Below are positions 8,107-15,384 of a DNA stretch of 33,346 nucleotides, piece by piece; the first letter of the stretch is position 1; the number at the start of each line of letters is the position of its first letter. The stretch spans positions 1 through 33,346 of the forward strand of contig JAFAFF010000309.1 in NCBI GenBank assembly GCA_023423605.1, in the 5' to 3' direction. A model generated the notes under the pieces. That model saw only the letters and a program-made list of their open reading frames with translations, was not told where the DNA came from and made no database searches. Source of the DNA: Pseudomonadota bacterium. Lineage in GTDB: Bacteria > Pseudomonadota > Gammaproteobacteria > Xanthomonadales > Xanthomonadaceae. The position numbers were made by a program, and so were the translations under genes.

Positions 8107-8113
8107 GCATTGC
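8081..8113. promoter_or_regulatory. 33-bp palindrome spanning the small-RNA promoter
   Basis: GCAATGCAGC (8081-8090) and GCTGCATTGC (8104-8113) are perfect 10-bp inverted arms with a 13-base centre. The left arm overlaps the -35 element and the right arm runs from the -10 to the expected start site, as in a repressor operator. Confidence 0.5.
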
Positions 8114-8243
8114 ATCAAGGCTGTCACGGCGGTCCATCGAAGAGGATGGCAAGCGCCTGAAGCCGCAGGACATTGCATGGGTCCCTCCCCCCGTGCAATC
8201 GCAGGACCCGGCAGATCCCTCCCTCTGTCGGGTCCTTTTTTTT
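8113..8243 (+). ncRNA. Predicted small RNA with two identical C-rich hairpin loops
   Basis: No believable protein is encoded here. A transcript from about 8113 to the terminator would be about 131 nt with three stem-loops. The first uses GGCG (8128-8131) with CGCC (8154-8157) and CCATC with GATGG around loop GAAGAG. The second (8172-8199) is a 10-bp stem with loop TCCCTCCC. The third (8204-8235) is the terminator stem, whose loop is A-TCCCTCCC-T. Two loops thus show the same octamer, complementary to GGGAGGGA and so to purine-rich ribosome sites. The layout (about 115-130 nt, three hairpins, C-rich loops) recalls the Xanthomonas small RNA sX13, but I cannot confirm homology by sequence. It converges on the asparagine-synthetase-like gene, which ends 10 bases beyond. 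Confidence 0.6.
8204..8243 (+). terminator. Strong intrinsic terminator of the small RNA
   Basis: GGACCCGGCAG (8204-8214) pairs with CTGTCGGGTCC (8225-8235) over 11 bp with one G-U pair, followed directly by eight T (8236-8243). GGGTCC at 8179-8184 could compete for the GGACCC of the left arm, an alternative fold that would open the terminator. Confidence 0.85.
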
Positions 8244-8252
8244 GCGTCGGCA

Positions 8253-10109
8253 TCAGCCATTGGACCCGCCATTGGAAGCATGGCATCGCATGCGCTCATG
8301 CCACGCCAGGTACATCAGCAGGGTCCACAGCGGGGGATGCCAGTGACGCTCTCCCTGCTGGAACCGCTCCCACATCCATCGCACGCGCGCATGGTCGCGG
8401 ATTTCCGCTGCCGTCAACGAAGCGGGCGCCAGCAAGGCGTGTGCCCATTCCCGCAACGGTCCACGCAGCCAGGCGCTGATGGGCGGGCCAAAGCCGCGCT
8501 TGGGCCGTTGCACCAGCGGGGCTGGAAGGTAGCGGCAGAGCAGCTGTTTGAGTATCCATTTCTGTTCTCCGCGGCGCAGCTTGAGATCCACCGGGAGCTG
8601 CCAGGCGAACTCGATCACACGCTTGTCCAGTAGCGGTGACGCCGTCACCAGGCCACATGCAGCCGCAGCAGCGCCGACCTTGGTGAGGATTCCATTGCCC
8701 AGTTCCATGGTGAAATCCAGATACTGCACCTGGTCGATGAGCTCTCCGCCGACCAGCGGCAGCGATACATCCCGGTAAGCCGTCCGCGGCTCGATCACGC
8801 CGCCCAGCAGCAGTGCAGGCTCGCGCCAGCGGGAAACACGCATCAGGTAATGATGGGCGGCACCCGTTCCGGACAGCTCCGCGGCCAGCGCCTGCATGCC
8901 ACCGGCACGCCAGCGTTCCCTGTCGCTCTGGTCATGGCGGGCAAACCAGTTCCGCAACCATCCAGGCAGTAATGCACTGCAACGGGCATTGCGTACGGCG
9001 CGCAGATAAGCGCCGTGGCCGCAGAACAGCTCATCCCCCCCATCGCCGGTGAGCGCCGTGAGGCAGCGCCCGGACAACAGCTCGCTGGCCATCAGGGTGG
9101 GAAGCTGCGAGGCGTCGGCAAAAGGCTCGGCCCATACGTCGGGAATGCGCTGTACGTGCTCCAGCACGGCACCATCATCAAATACAACCGTTTCATGGTT
9201 GACCCCCAAGTGGCGCGCGATGGCCACCATCCACTCCCGCTCGTCATGCTCGGGAGCGTGAAACCCTATGCCGACAGTCGTCACCGGCAGATCGGACTGC
9301 ATCTGCAGCAGGGCGGTCACCAGCGAGGAATCGGTACCCCCGGACAGGAATGCCCCCGCTCGCGTCGCTCCGCCCGTGGCCGCCGATGCCTCCACCGCAC
9401 GCTGCAACCGGAGATGGAGACCTTCGATGGCCACTTCGGCCGGAATCGCGGACCGGCGCACCAGAGCGTCGCCATAGACGGACGCCGCATCCCAGAAGCG
9501 CAGCTGATCGATGCCCGGGATGTGGTACTGCGGACCACGCATTGCATCCTTCCGCGACAGTTCGAGCATGCTGACCGGCAACAACTTGTAGATGCCCTGG
9601 TGAATGCTGTACGGCGCAGGCACATGGCCGTGCCGCAGGAACAGGGCCAGCGCACCACGGTCCACCGGAATGTTCCAGCGCGACGATGCCCGCAGTTCCC
9701 CCAGGTCGCTGGAGAACACCAGCCGGCCATCGACCCATCCGTAGTACAGCGCGCGCTGCCCGACGGGATCGCGGGCCAACCCCAGGCGTTGCGTCTCGCA
9801 GTCCCAATGCGCCATCACGAACGCACCGTCCATGTCCGCAAGCGCCGCGCGCAGGCCACGCTCGGCGATGGTGTCGGCGAGATCCGCGGCCGCAACACCT
9901 TGCCTTGAGCGTCCCATGCGCACCCTCCCCTGCATGGCCACGATATGGCGTCCACAACGGGAAACGCCGGCACCCTCCCCACAGGTGACGGCAAAACCGG
10001 CCAGCGCGTCTGTCCATCCCGGTCCGGCCGCCACCGCCTGGCCTTCCACCCCGTGCAGGCCATTGCCCCAGGCACCGCAGAGCGGTTCCCAGCTTCCTGT
10101 CAGTTCCAC
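8253..10109 (-). CDS. Asparagine-synthetase-like ATP-dependent amide ligase lacking the glutaminase cysteine
   Basis: About 618 aa. The C-terminal synthetase domain is intact: PPi-loop SGGTDSS (256-262), TTVGIGFHAPEHDE, a WAEPFADASQLPT segment and LTGDGGDELFCGHG. The N-terminal region keeps the outline of a class II glutaminase (DGAFVMAHWD, LARDPVGQRALYY). It has no MCGI start, so the nucleophilic Cys is missing, and no NGEI-like segment. Relatives of this kind include sugar-modifying WbpS-type proteins and lasso-peptide cyclases; neither partner set is present. The GTG at 10109 is preferred because GAGG lies 9 bases upstream. The longer TTG start at 10148 falls inside the terminator hairpin of the upstream gene. 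It would use ATP to activate a carboxylate, probably with ammonia or another amine; the substrate is unknown. Confidence 0.7.
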   Translation of the reverse strand: MELTGSWEPLCGAWGNGLHGVEGQAVAAGPGWTDALAGFAVTCGEGAGVSRCGRHIVAMQGRVRMGRSRQGVAAADLADTIAERGLRAALADMDGAFVMAHWDCETQRLGLARDPVGQRALYYGWVDGRLVFSSDLGELRASSRWNIPVDRGALALFLRHGHVPAPYSIHQGIYKLLPVSMLELSRKDAMRGPQYHIPGIDQLRFWDAASVYGDALVRRSAIPAEVAIEGLHLRLQRAVEASAATGGATRAGAFLSGGTDSSLVTALLQMQSDLPVTTVGIGFHAPEHDEREWMVAIARHLGVNHETVVFDDGAVLEHVQRIPDVWAEPFADASQLPTLMASELLSGRCLTALTGDGGDELFCGHGAYLRAVRNARCSALLPGWLRNWFARHDQSDRERWRAGGMQALAAELSGTGAAHHYLMRVSRWREPALLLGGVIEPRTAYRDVSLPLVGGELIDQVQYLDFTMELGNGILTKVGAAAAACGLVTASPLLDKRVIEFAWQLPVDLKLRRGEQKWILKQLLCRYLPAPLVQRPKRGFGPPISAWLRGPLREWAHALLAPASLTAAEIRDHARVRWMWERFQQGERHWHPPLWTLLMYLAWHERMRCHASNGGSNG

Positions 10110-10130
10110 AGCGATTGCCCTCGCCCGATG

Positions 10131-10158
10131 AAGAAACCGGCTGCGCAAGGCAGCCGGT
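10131..10158 (-). terminator. Intrinsic terminator after the outer-membrane protein gene
   Basis: Perfect 9-bp arms GCAGCCGGT (10150-10158) and ACCGGCTGC (10136-10144) surround a 5-base loop. On the minus strand they are followed by a T-rich TTCTT (10135-10131). It lies 24 bases after the stop of the beta-barrel gene and separates it from the downstream synthetase-like gene. Confidence 0.65.
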
Positions 10159-10182
10159 GGTACCCGGAAACAGACGCCGCGC

Positions 10183-10785
10183 TCAGAAACGCTGGCCGAT
10201 GCTCAGGGCAACGCCTTCCGACTGCCACTTCTTTCCCTGCAGTACCTTGCTGCTTCCCGACTTTCTCGGCTTGAGGACACTGGCTTCGGCACGGATGAAG
10301 GTGTTTTCCGAAAGGTGAAAATCCATGCCGACACCCAGTCGCGCGGCCAGCATGCTGTCGCGAGGAGCCTTGATGCCTTCCACCTTCACCGCCGGTTTGA
10401 GGCTGTTGCGCATGTAGGCGGCACCGGCACGACCGAACAGCTCCACGCGATCTCCCACCGGCATGATCACCAGCATCGATGCATCCAGCGACTGGCTGGA
10501 ATACTTGCCTACACCGTCACGCTTCACACCACGGGGATTGAAGCGATATCCGCCCTCGAAGGCCAGGTTCGGTGAAACACGCACACCACCGCCGAGGCTT
10601 ACCGCGTTGGTGTTGGCCTTCCAGACATCACGCTTGCCCGCTGCATCCTTCGCTCCCTTGTCCTCCAGCTTGTAGCGCGAGATGCCCGCCAGGCCGTATA
10701 CACCCTCACGGCCCTCGGCCGCGGCAGCCAGTGCCGGCGCCATTCCCAGGATTGCCGCTGCCAGGAAACATGTCTTCTTTTGCAT
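10183..10785 (-). CDS. Small outer-membrane beta-barrel protein
   Basis: 200 aa with a signal peptide (KKTCFLAAAILGMAPALAAA). It then shows alternating beta-strand sequence typical of an 8-stranded OmpA/OmpX-like barrel (GVYGLAGISRYKLED, AVSLGGGVRVSPNLAFEGGY, ELFGRAGAAYMRNS, LAARLGVGMDFHLSENTFIR) and a C-terminal GQRF ending in phenylalanine. The ATG at 10785 is fixed by AAGGAG 7 bases upstream. The longer frame from 10839 has no such site. The gene is divergent from an RstA/RstB-like two-component system. A four-repeat operator lies between them, so regulation by that system is likely. The exact function is unknown. Confidence 0.8.
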   Translation of the reverse strand: MQKKTCFLAAAILGMAPALAAAAEGREGVYGLAGISRYKLEDKGAKDAAGKRDVWKANTNAVSLGGGVRVSPNLAFEGGYRFNPRGVKRDGVGKYSSQSLDASMLVIMPVGDRVELFGRAGAAYMRNSLKPAVKVEGIKAPRDSMLAARLGVGMDFHLSENTFIRAEASVLKPRKSGSSKVLQGKKWQSEGVALSIGQRF

Positions 10786-10858
10786 TGCGCTGCTCCTTCG
10801 TTGATGAGAGTGCAATGCTGCGCTCCAGCCTCCTGACATTCCTTCGCTTCTTTGTCAG

Positions 10859-10898
10859 CACGGGTGACCGTGCGTAATGCTCTGTAACGGTCTGTGAC
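10859..10898. promoter_or_regulatory. Four tandem 10-bp repeats, likely OmpR-family response-regulator operator
   Basis: On the minus strand the sequence divides into four consecutive 10-mers: GTCACAGACC, GTTACAGAGC, ATTACGCACG and GTCACCCGTG. Each begins with RTYAC at exact 10-bp spacing. OmpR/PhoB-type regulators bind side by side to direct repeats of 10-11 bp. The array lies between the outer-membrane gene (start 10785) and the response regulator gene (start 10993). Confidence 0.6.
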
Positions 10899-10980
10899 CA
10901 GCTTCGAGAAAACGCGCTTCGATAACCGGAAGAGCATGCGCATGACGCATATCCGGCTGTCCGGTGTCGACAGCGGGCGC

Positions 10981-10986
10981 TAGCAT
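10981..10986 (+). promoter_or_regulatory. -10 hexamer TAGCAT six bases before the response-regulator ATG
   Basis: TAGCAT, six bases, then ATG at 10993. No ribosome site is present and no good -35 is visible, consistent with an activator-dependent promoter and a leaderless mRNA. Confidence 0.45.
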
Positions 10987-10992
10987 CGATGC

Positions 10993-11703
10993 ATGAATAC
11001 GACCGGATTTACCGAGCGTTCCACCGTGCTGATGGTGGATGACGACACGCGTCTGGTGACGTTGGTCAGTCGATACCTGCAGAGCCACGGCCTGCAGGTG
11101 GAGCACCATCCGGACGCCACGCAGGCCGCCGACCACATCCTTTCCGACCAGCCGGACCTGGTGCTTCTGGATATCGGCCTGCCCGATGGCGACGGACTGG
11201 ATATCTGCCGCAGCGTCCGCCAGGACTATCGCGGCGTCCTGTGCATCTTCAGTGCACGCGCGGACGATATCCACCAGGTTCTCGGGCTGGAGCTGGGCGC
11301 GGATGACTACATCACCAAGCCGGTGGAGCCACGCGTGCTCCTGGCGCGGCTTCGCGCACACCTGCGGCGGGGCCAGGCGACCAACCAGCCATCGATGGTC
11401 GCGTTTGGAACCCTGCGGATCGACCTGCAGGAACGGCGAGTCCACCTGGGAGGAAAGGTCGTCGACATGACCACTGCCGAGTTCGACCTGCTGGCGTTGC
11501 TGGCCAGGAACGCCGGTCGCATCATGGATCGCGACTCTCTCCTCAGGCAGCTGCGCGGGGTCGGATTCGATGGTCTGGACCGTTCCATGGATGCACGCAT
11601 CTCCCGGCTCCGTCGTCGCCTCGGCGACTGCGCATCCGAACCGGTACGTATCCGCACCATCCGCGGCCGCGGCTATCTGTTCAGCCGCACCGACTGGGAC
11701 TGA
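10993..11703 (+). CDS. OmpR-family response regulator (RstA-like)
   Basis: 236 aa. The receiver domain (about 10-125) has the acidic pocket VDDD at 15-18, phospho-acceptor D60 in LVLLDIGLPDGDG, and conserved K109 in YITKPVEP. The DNA-binding winged helix (about 135-232) includes VVDMTTAEFDLLALLARNAG and the recognition helix region MDARISRLRRRLG, ending IRTIRGRGYLF. The next gene, its kinase, begins 5 bases after the stop, so they form one operon. The four-repeat array upstream is the obvious place for autoregulation and for control of the divergent outer-membrane gene. RstA-likeness is judged from the pairing with an RstB-like kinase; the stimulus is unknown. Confidence 0.9.
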   Translation: MNTTGFTERSTVLMVDDDTRLVTLVSRYLQSHGLQVEHHPDATQAADHILSDQPDLVLLDIGLPDGDGLDICRSVRQDYRGVLCIFSARADDIHQVLGLELGADDYITKPVEPRVLLARLRAHLRRGQATNQPSMVAFGTLRIDLQERRVHLGGKVVDMTTAEFDLLALLARNAGRIMDRDSLLRQLRGVGFDGLDRSMDARISRLRRRLGDCASEPVRIRTIRGRGYLFSRTDWD

Positions 11704-11708
11704 CCACC

Positions 11709-13037
11709 ATGAAGCTCCGACATTGGCGGCTGTATGTCTACTACGGCGTGCTGTTCGTTGCCACCCAGCTGCTGCTGGTCGCCGGCGGCATCATGGCATG
11801 GAGCCACTGGACCGAAGATCACTTCGACCAGCAGATGCGCAGCCAGCTGCGGGGAACCCATGCACTGGTCATGAAACGCCTCGACCATGATGATGCCGCC
11901 GCGTGGCCAGCGGTCATGAAGGACATCCAGGCCGACTTTTCCTATCCCATCGTCCTGCGCGACATCCATGACATCACGGCACGGCTGGACCCCCTCCGCC
12001 GCCGTGAACTGAGTGCCGGCACCATCGTGGTGAGTGAGGACAATTCCTACAGCTACCAGCGCGTGCATGGAAGCGACCAGGTCCTGGTACTCGGCAATTT
12101 CGACACGTTGCTCGATGAGCCCCGTACGACCGAGGAGCCGTCGCCCGTCAGCGACTGGGCACTGCTGCTGCTGATGGTATCGGCCATCGTCATCCCCCTG
12201 TACCTGTTGATCTATCGACTCTGCCGGGACATCAACGCGCTGGATGCGGCCGCACGCGGCATGCTCGACAATCACTTCGAAGCCTCGGCACCGCGCATGC
12301 ACACCCACCTGCTTCGCCCGCTCGGCATCGCACTCAACCATGTCGCCGAGCAGATGCGCATCCTGCTCGATGGACAACGCCTGATGTCCCATGCGGTCGC
12401 CCATGAGATACGCACGCCGCTGGCGCGCCTGACCTTTACCGGTGAACTGCTGCGCGAGGCAGCCGACACCCCCACCACCGCCGGGCTGCTGGACGAACTG
12501 GACGCCGATATCGCACGGCTGCAGCAGCTGACAAGCGCAGGGCTGGAATACGCACGCTTCGGTCGCATGCCGTTGCTGGAGCGCTCGCGGATCACCATCG
12601 CACCACTGGTCGGGAAGCTGTGGAACGGCATTGCCAGCGAAGGCGGCCCATCGCTCATCATGGACATGAACGACGACGCGTCGCTGCGTGGCAACGCACC
12701 CGCGGTGGAGCTGGCGCTGCGCAATCTGCTTGCCAACGGGTACCGCCATGCACGCAGCATCGTCCGCGTGGGCGTCCACCAGGCCGCAGGGATGACCGTC
12801 GTGGAGATCGACGATGACGGGCCCGGCATCCCTGCACCCATGCGCGAGCGCGTGTTTCACCCTTACATCCAGCTGGACTGCAACCGGGACGGCTTTGGAC
12901 TCGGACTGGCCATGGTCCGCGTCATCGTGACCCGGCATCGGGGGTCGGCTGTCATCCTGGATGCTCCGCTGGGCGGGGCACGCTTCCACTTACGTTTCCC
13001 GGAGGACGATCTGTCCGCCTCCCGCCTCAGCGGATGA
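11709..13037 (+). CDS. Membrane sensor histidine kinase (RstB-like), partner of the preceding regulator
   Basis: 442 aa. TM1 is at about 10-30 and TM2 at about 149-170, enclosing a periplasmic domain of about 118 aa with the RstB-like VLGNFDTLLDEP near its end. A HAMP linker (about 171-222) follows. The dimerisation helix has the phospho-acceptor H232 in SHAVAHEIRTPLARL. The ATPase domain has the N box (NLLANGYRHA, 339-348), the G1 box DDDGPGIP (368-375) and the G2 box GFGLGLAMV. The ATG lies 5 bases after the regulator stop. Its last 11 bases overlap the 3' end of the oppositely oriented kinase of the next two-component system. Confidence 0.9.
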   Translation: MKLRHWRLYVYYGVLFVATQLLLVAGGIMAWSHWTEDHFDQQMRSQLRGTHALVMKRLDHDDAAAWPAVMKDIQADFSYPIVLRDIHDITARLDPLRRRELSAGTIVVSEDNSYSYQRVHGSDQVLVLGNFDTLLDEPRTTEEPSPVSDWALLLLMVSAIVIPLYLLIYRLCRDINALDAAARGMLDNHFEASAPRMHTHLLRPLGIALNHVAEQMRILLDGQRLMSHAVAHEIRTPLARLTFTGELLREAADTPTTAGLLDELDADIARLQQLTSAGLEYARFGRMPLLERSRITIAPLVGKLWNGIASEGGPSLIMDMNDDASLRGNAPAVELALRNLLANGYRHARSIVRVGVHQAAGMTVVEIDDDGPGIPAPMRERVFHPYIQLDCNRDGFGLGLAMVRVIVTRHRGSAVILDAPLGGARFHLRFPEDDLSASRLSG

Positions 13038-14529
13038 CCCGCGGGTGGGTGATCGTGGCATCGCGGCGCGGAAGCTCGAACATGAACACAGCACCGGTTC
13101 CGCTGCCTTCACCACGATCCAGCAGCCGAATCGAGCGTCCATGCAGCTGGAGGATGCGCTGTACGATCAGCAGGCCAAGGCCGCCATTGTCGCCACGCCG
13201 GACGCCCGTCGATGCAGGTGCATGGAACAGGGTGGCCTCCAGCAACGGATCCACGCCCGGTCCATCGTCGGCCACCTGTACCTGCACGCTGTCCGCATCC
13301 GCGGCCAACCGTACCTGCACATGGCCTCCTTGCGGCGCATGCCGCAGGGCGTTGTCGATCAGGTTGGTCAGTACGCGTTCCACCAGCCCGACGTCCGCAC
13401 ATACCTGCGGCAGTCCGCGGGGCACGACCGCATCGAGCCGCTGGCCCCTGGCCTGCGCGGCCAGCTCGAACTTCTGCAGCACGTCCTGCAGCAGCTCCGG
13501 CAGCGCGAACATCTCCCGCTGCAACTGGACCTGGCCATGTTCCAGCCGTGCCAGTTCGAACAGGGCGCGCGCAAGCCCACCCACCTTCGCGCTCTGCGCC
13601 AGGGCGATGGACAGATAACGCCGGCGCTCTTCCGCTGACAACGCCGCCTCCTTCATGGCCAGCGTTTCCAGGTAACCGTGCAGCGAGGAAAGCGGCGTGC
13701 GCAGGTCATGGGAAATATTGGCGACCAGTTCGCGGCGCTGCAGGTCCTGCTGGCGCAGCTGCTGCCACTGTTCACCCAGCCGGTGCGCCATCTGCGCGTG
13801 CGCATGTGCCAGGATGGCCAGTTCGTCGCGTTCGCCAGCGGGCAATGGAGCAGGTTCGGCCACGGCCATCGGCGAGTCCACATCGAACGACTGGATGCGC
13901 CGGGTCAGTTCACGCAACGGCCGGGTCACCCAGTAGAACGCCACCAGCCCCGCCAGCCCGCACAGCGCCACCACCAGCGCCCCGGATCCCAGCAGCGTGC
14001 GCCACTGGCTGCCTGCAGCAAGGTCATCGGCAAGCATCTGCCGCTGCTCCCCCACCAGCACCACATAGATGTAGCCCGCCTGGCGGCCCTGCACCATCAG
14101 TGGCGCAACGCTGAATACCTTTCGTGCGTGCGCGCTGCGTGGGTCGTCACCAAGAATCGGCAGCGGCGCGCCGGCCAGCAGTGCCTTCAGCGGTTCCACC
14201 GCCACGCGGTCGCGATGCAGGTGCCCCTGCGGCGCATCGTGCCCCAGGATCCGCCCCTGGTCGTCCAGCAGATAGACCTCCACGCTGGGGTTGACGGCCA
14301 TCAGCTGGCCGAACAGCGCGCGCACCTCGCCCTGGCGCATGCCCGCAGCGTCCATCAGTTCGCTGCGGCGCGCGATGTGCGCAGCCAGGTCGAGCGATAG
14401 CCGCTGCACCACTTCCTGCTCATGGCGTACCGCGGTACGCATCTGCATGCCCAGCAATGCAAGGCCACACAGCACCAGCAGCGCGCAGAACACCGCCGCC
14501 AGCTTCTGCCACAGCCGCAGGCGGATCAC
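13027..14529 (-). CDS. Membrane sensor histidine kinase, partner of the OmpR-type regulator at 14526
   Basis: 500 aa. TM1 is at about 10-29. A periplasmic sensor of about 150 aa follows, with a Cache/PAS-like pattern (VEVYLLDDQGRILGHDAPQG, FSVAPLMVQGRQAGYIYVV). TM2 is at about 180-201, then a HAMP domain. The H box has H274 in ANISHDLRTPLSSLHGYLE. The ATPase domain includes LTNLIDNALRHAP, VADDGPGVDP and NGGLGLLIVQRIL. The GTG start at 14529 overlaps the regulator stop by 4 bases (GTGA), a typical coupled arrangement; the longer upstream frame is antisense and rejected. The pair is divergent from the msrB-dipZ-msrA operon, so the sensor may detect oxidants or envelope damage. Its periplasmic part carries several methionines, noted only as a possibility for oxidation sensing. 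Confidence 0.88.
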   Translation of the reverse strand: MIRLRLWQKLAAVFCALLVLCGLALLGMQMRTAVRHEQEVVQRLSLDLAAHIARRSELMDAAGMRQGEVRALFGQLMAVNPSVEVYLLDDQGRILGHDAPQGHLHRDRVAVEPLKALLAGAPLPILGDDPRSAHARKVFSVAPLMVQGRQAGYIYVVLVGEQRQMLADDLAAGSQWRTLLGSGALVVALCGLAGLVAFYWVTRPLRELTRRIQSFDVDSPMAVAEPAPLPAGERDELAILAHAHAQMAHRLGEQWQQLRQQDLQRRELVANISHDLRTPLSSLHGYLETLAMKEAALSAEERRRYLSIALAQSAKVGGLARALFELARLEHGQVQLQREMFALPELLQDVLQKFELAAQARGQRLDAVVPRGLPQVCADVGLVERVLTNLIDNALRHAPQGGHVQVRLAADADSVQVQVADDGPGVDPLLEATLFHAPASTGVRRGDNGGLGLLIVQRILQLHGRSIRLLDRGEGSGTGAVFMFELPRRDATITHPRVIR

Positions 14530-15245
14530 GGAGCGCTCCCGGCCGGTGCCACCAGCTTGTAGCCGCGCCCCCAGACCGTGATGATGCGCCGGGGCGATGC
14601 CGGGTCCACCTCGATCTTGTTGCGCAACCGGTTGATGTGCGTGTTGACGGTATGTTCGTAGCCATCGTGGGAATAGCCCCATACCTGGTCCAGCAGTTCC
14701 AGGCGCGAGTACACCGTGTCGCGGTTGCGCGCGAAGAACAGCAGCAGGTCGAATTCACGGGGTGTGAGTTCCAGCTCGCGGCCATCGATGGCTGCCGTGC
14801 GCGCCACCGGGTCCAGCGCGAGGCCGCCCACCTCCAGCGCGCCGGCATCGATGCGCGCGGACTGCGCCATCGCGTCGGCACGACGCAGCAGGGCCCGCAC
14901 CCGTGCCACCAGTTCCGGCATGGAGAAGGGCTTGGACAGGTAATCGTCCGCGCCAAGTTCCAGCCCGACGATCCGCTGCGTCTCGCTGCCACGCGCGCTG
15001 ATGATGATGATCGGCACGTAGCGCGCCATGGCGCGGGCACGCTGGCACAGCTGCAGGCCATCCACGCCCGGCAGCATCACGTCCAGCACCAGCGCATCCC
15101 AGGGGCCTTCCTGTTCCAGCAGGCGCAGGCCCTCATCACCGGTGGCGGCGTGGGCCACGCCATAGCCCTCGTCGCCCAGGTGCAGGCGCAGCAGTTCGGC
15201 GATGTGGGCGTCGTCTTCGACGATGAGGACGCGTCTGGCGTGCAT
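14526..15245 (-). CDS. OmpR-family response regulator, divergent from the Msr operon
   Basis: 239 aa. The receiver domain has acidic VEDD at 9-12, phospho-acceptor D55 in LVLDVMLPGVDG, and K105 in YLSKPFSMPELVARV. The winged-helix DNA-binding domain (about 130-232) has ELELTPREFDLLLFFARN, TVNTHINRLRNKIE and ITVWGRGYKLV. It is the first gene of a two-gene operon with the kinase. Its start lies 139 bases from the msrB start, and the region between presumably holds its operator. No characterised orthologue can be named from sequence alone. Confidence 0.9.
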   Translation of the reverse strand: MHARRVLIVEDDAHIAELLRLHLGDEGYGVAHAATGDEGLRLLEQEGPWDALVLDVMLPGVDGLQLCQRARAMARYVPIIIISARGSETQRIVGLELGADDYLSKPFSMPELVARVRALLRRADAMAQSARIDAGALEVGGLALDPVARTAAIDGRELELTPREFDLLLFFARNRDTVYSRLELLDQVWGYSHDGYEHTVNTHINRLRNKIEVDPASPRRIITVWGRGYKLVAPAGSAP

Positions 15246-15384
15246 GCGGGAACCCCGGGGAACCTGCCGCCATTGTGGCGCGCAGCACGCACGGATGTAT
15301 CACGGAAAATTTAACCTGGCGTGAGGACTCGTTGACCGGCCTCGGCGCAGCATGCAGTCATCGTCCTCCGTGGAGATGCCCACC
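15246..15384. promoter_or_regulatory. Divergent control region between two-component operon and msrB
   Basis: For msrB, TTGACC (15332-15337) could be a -35, but the -10 position about 17 bases on (CAGTCA) is poor, suggesting the promoter needs an activator. CACGG occurs twice with an 11-base period (15290-15294 and 15301-15305), the spacing of OmpR-type half-sites. TTAAC (15311) and TTGAC (15332) lie 21 bases apart. For the regulator gene a CACAAT on the minus strand is a possible -10. None of these is strong alone. Confidence 0.3.

Noticed and set aside
8079..8633. Open frame covering the small RNA and the end of the synthetase-like gene
   Set aside because: It would be translated through a strong terminator and antisense to a conserved domain; there is no ribosome site.
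8253..10785. Lasso-peptide biosynthetic cluster
   Set aside because: The cyclase-like gene is alone: no short precursor, no leader protease or RRE gene is visible on either strand nearby.
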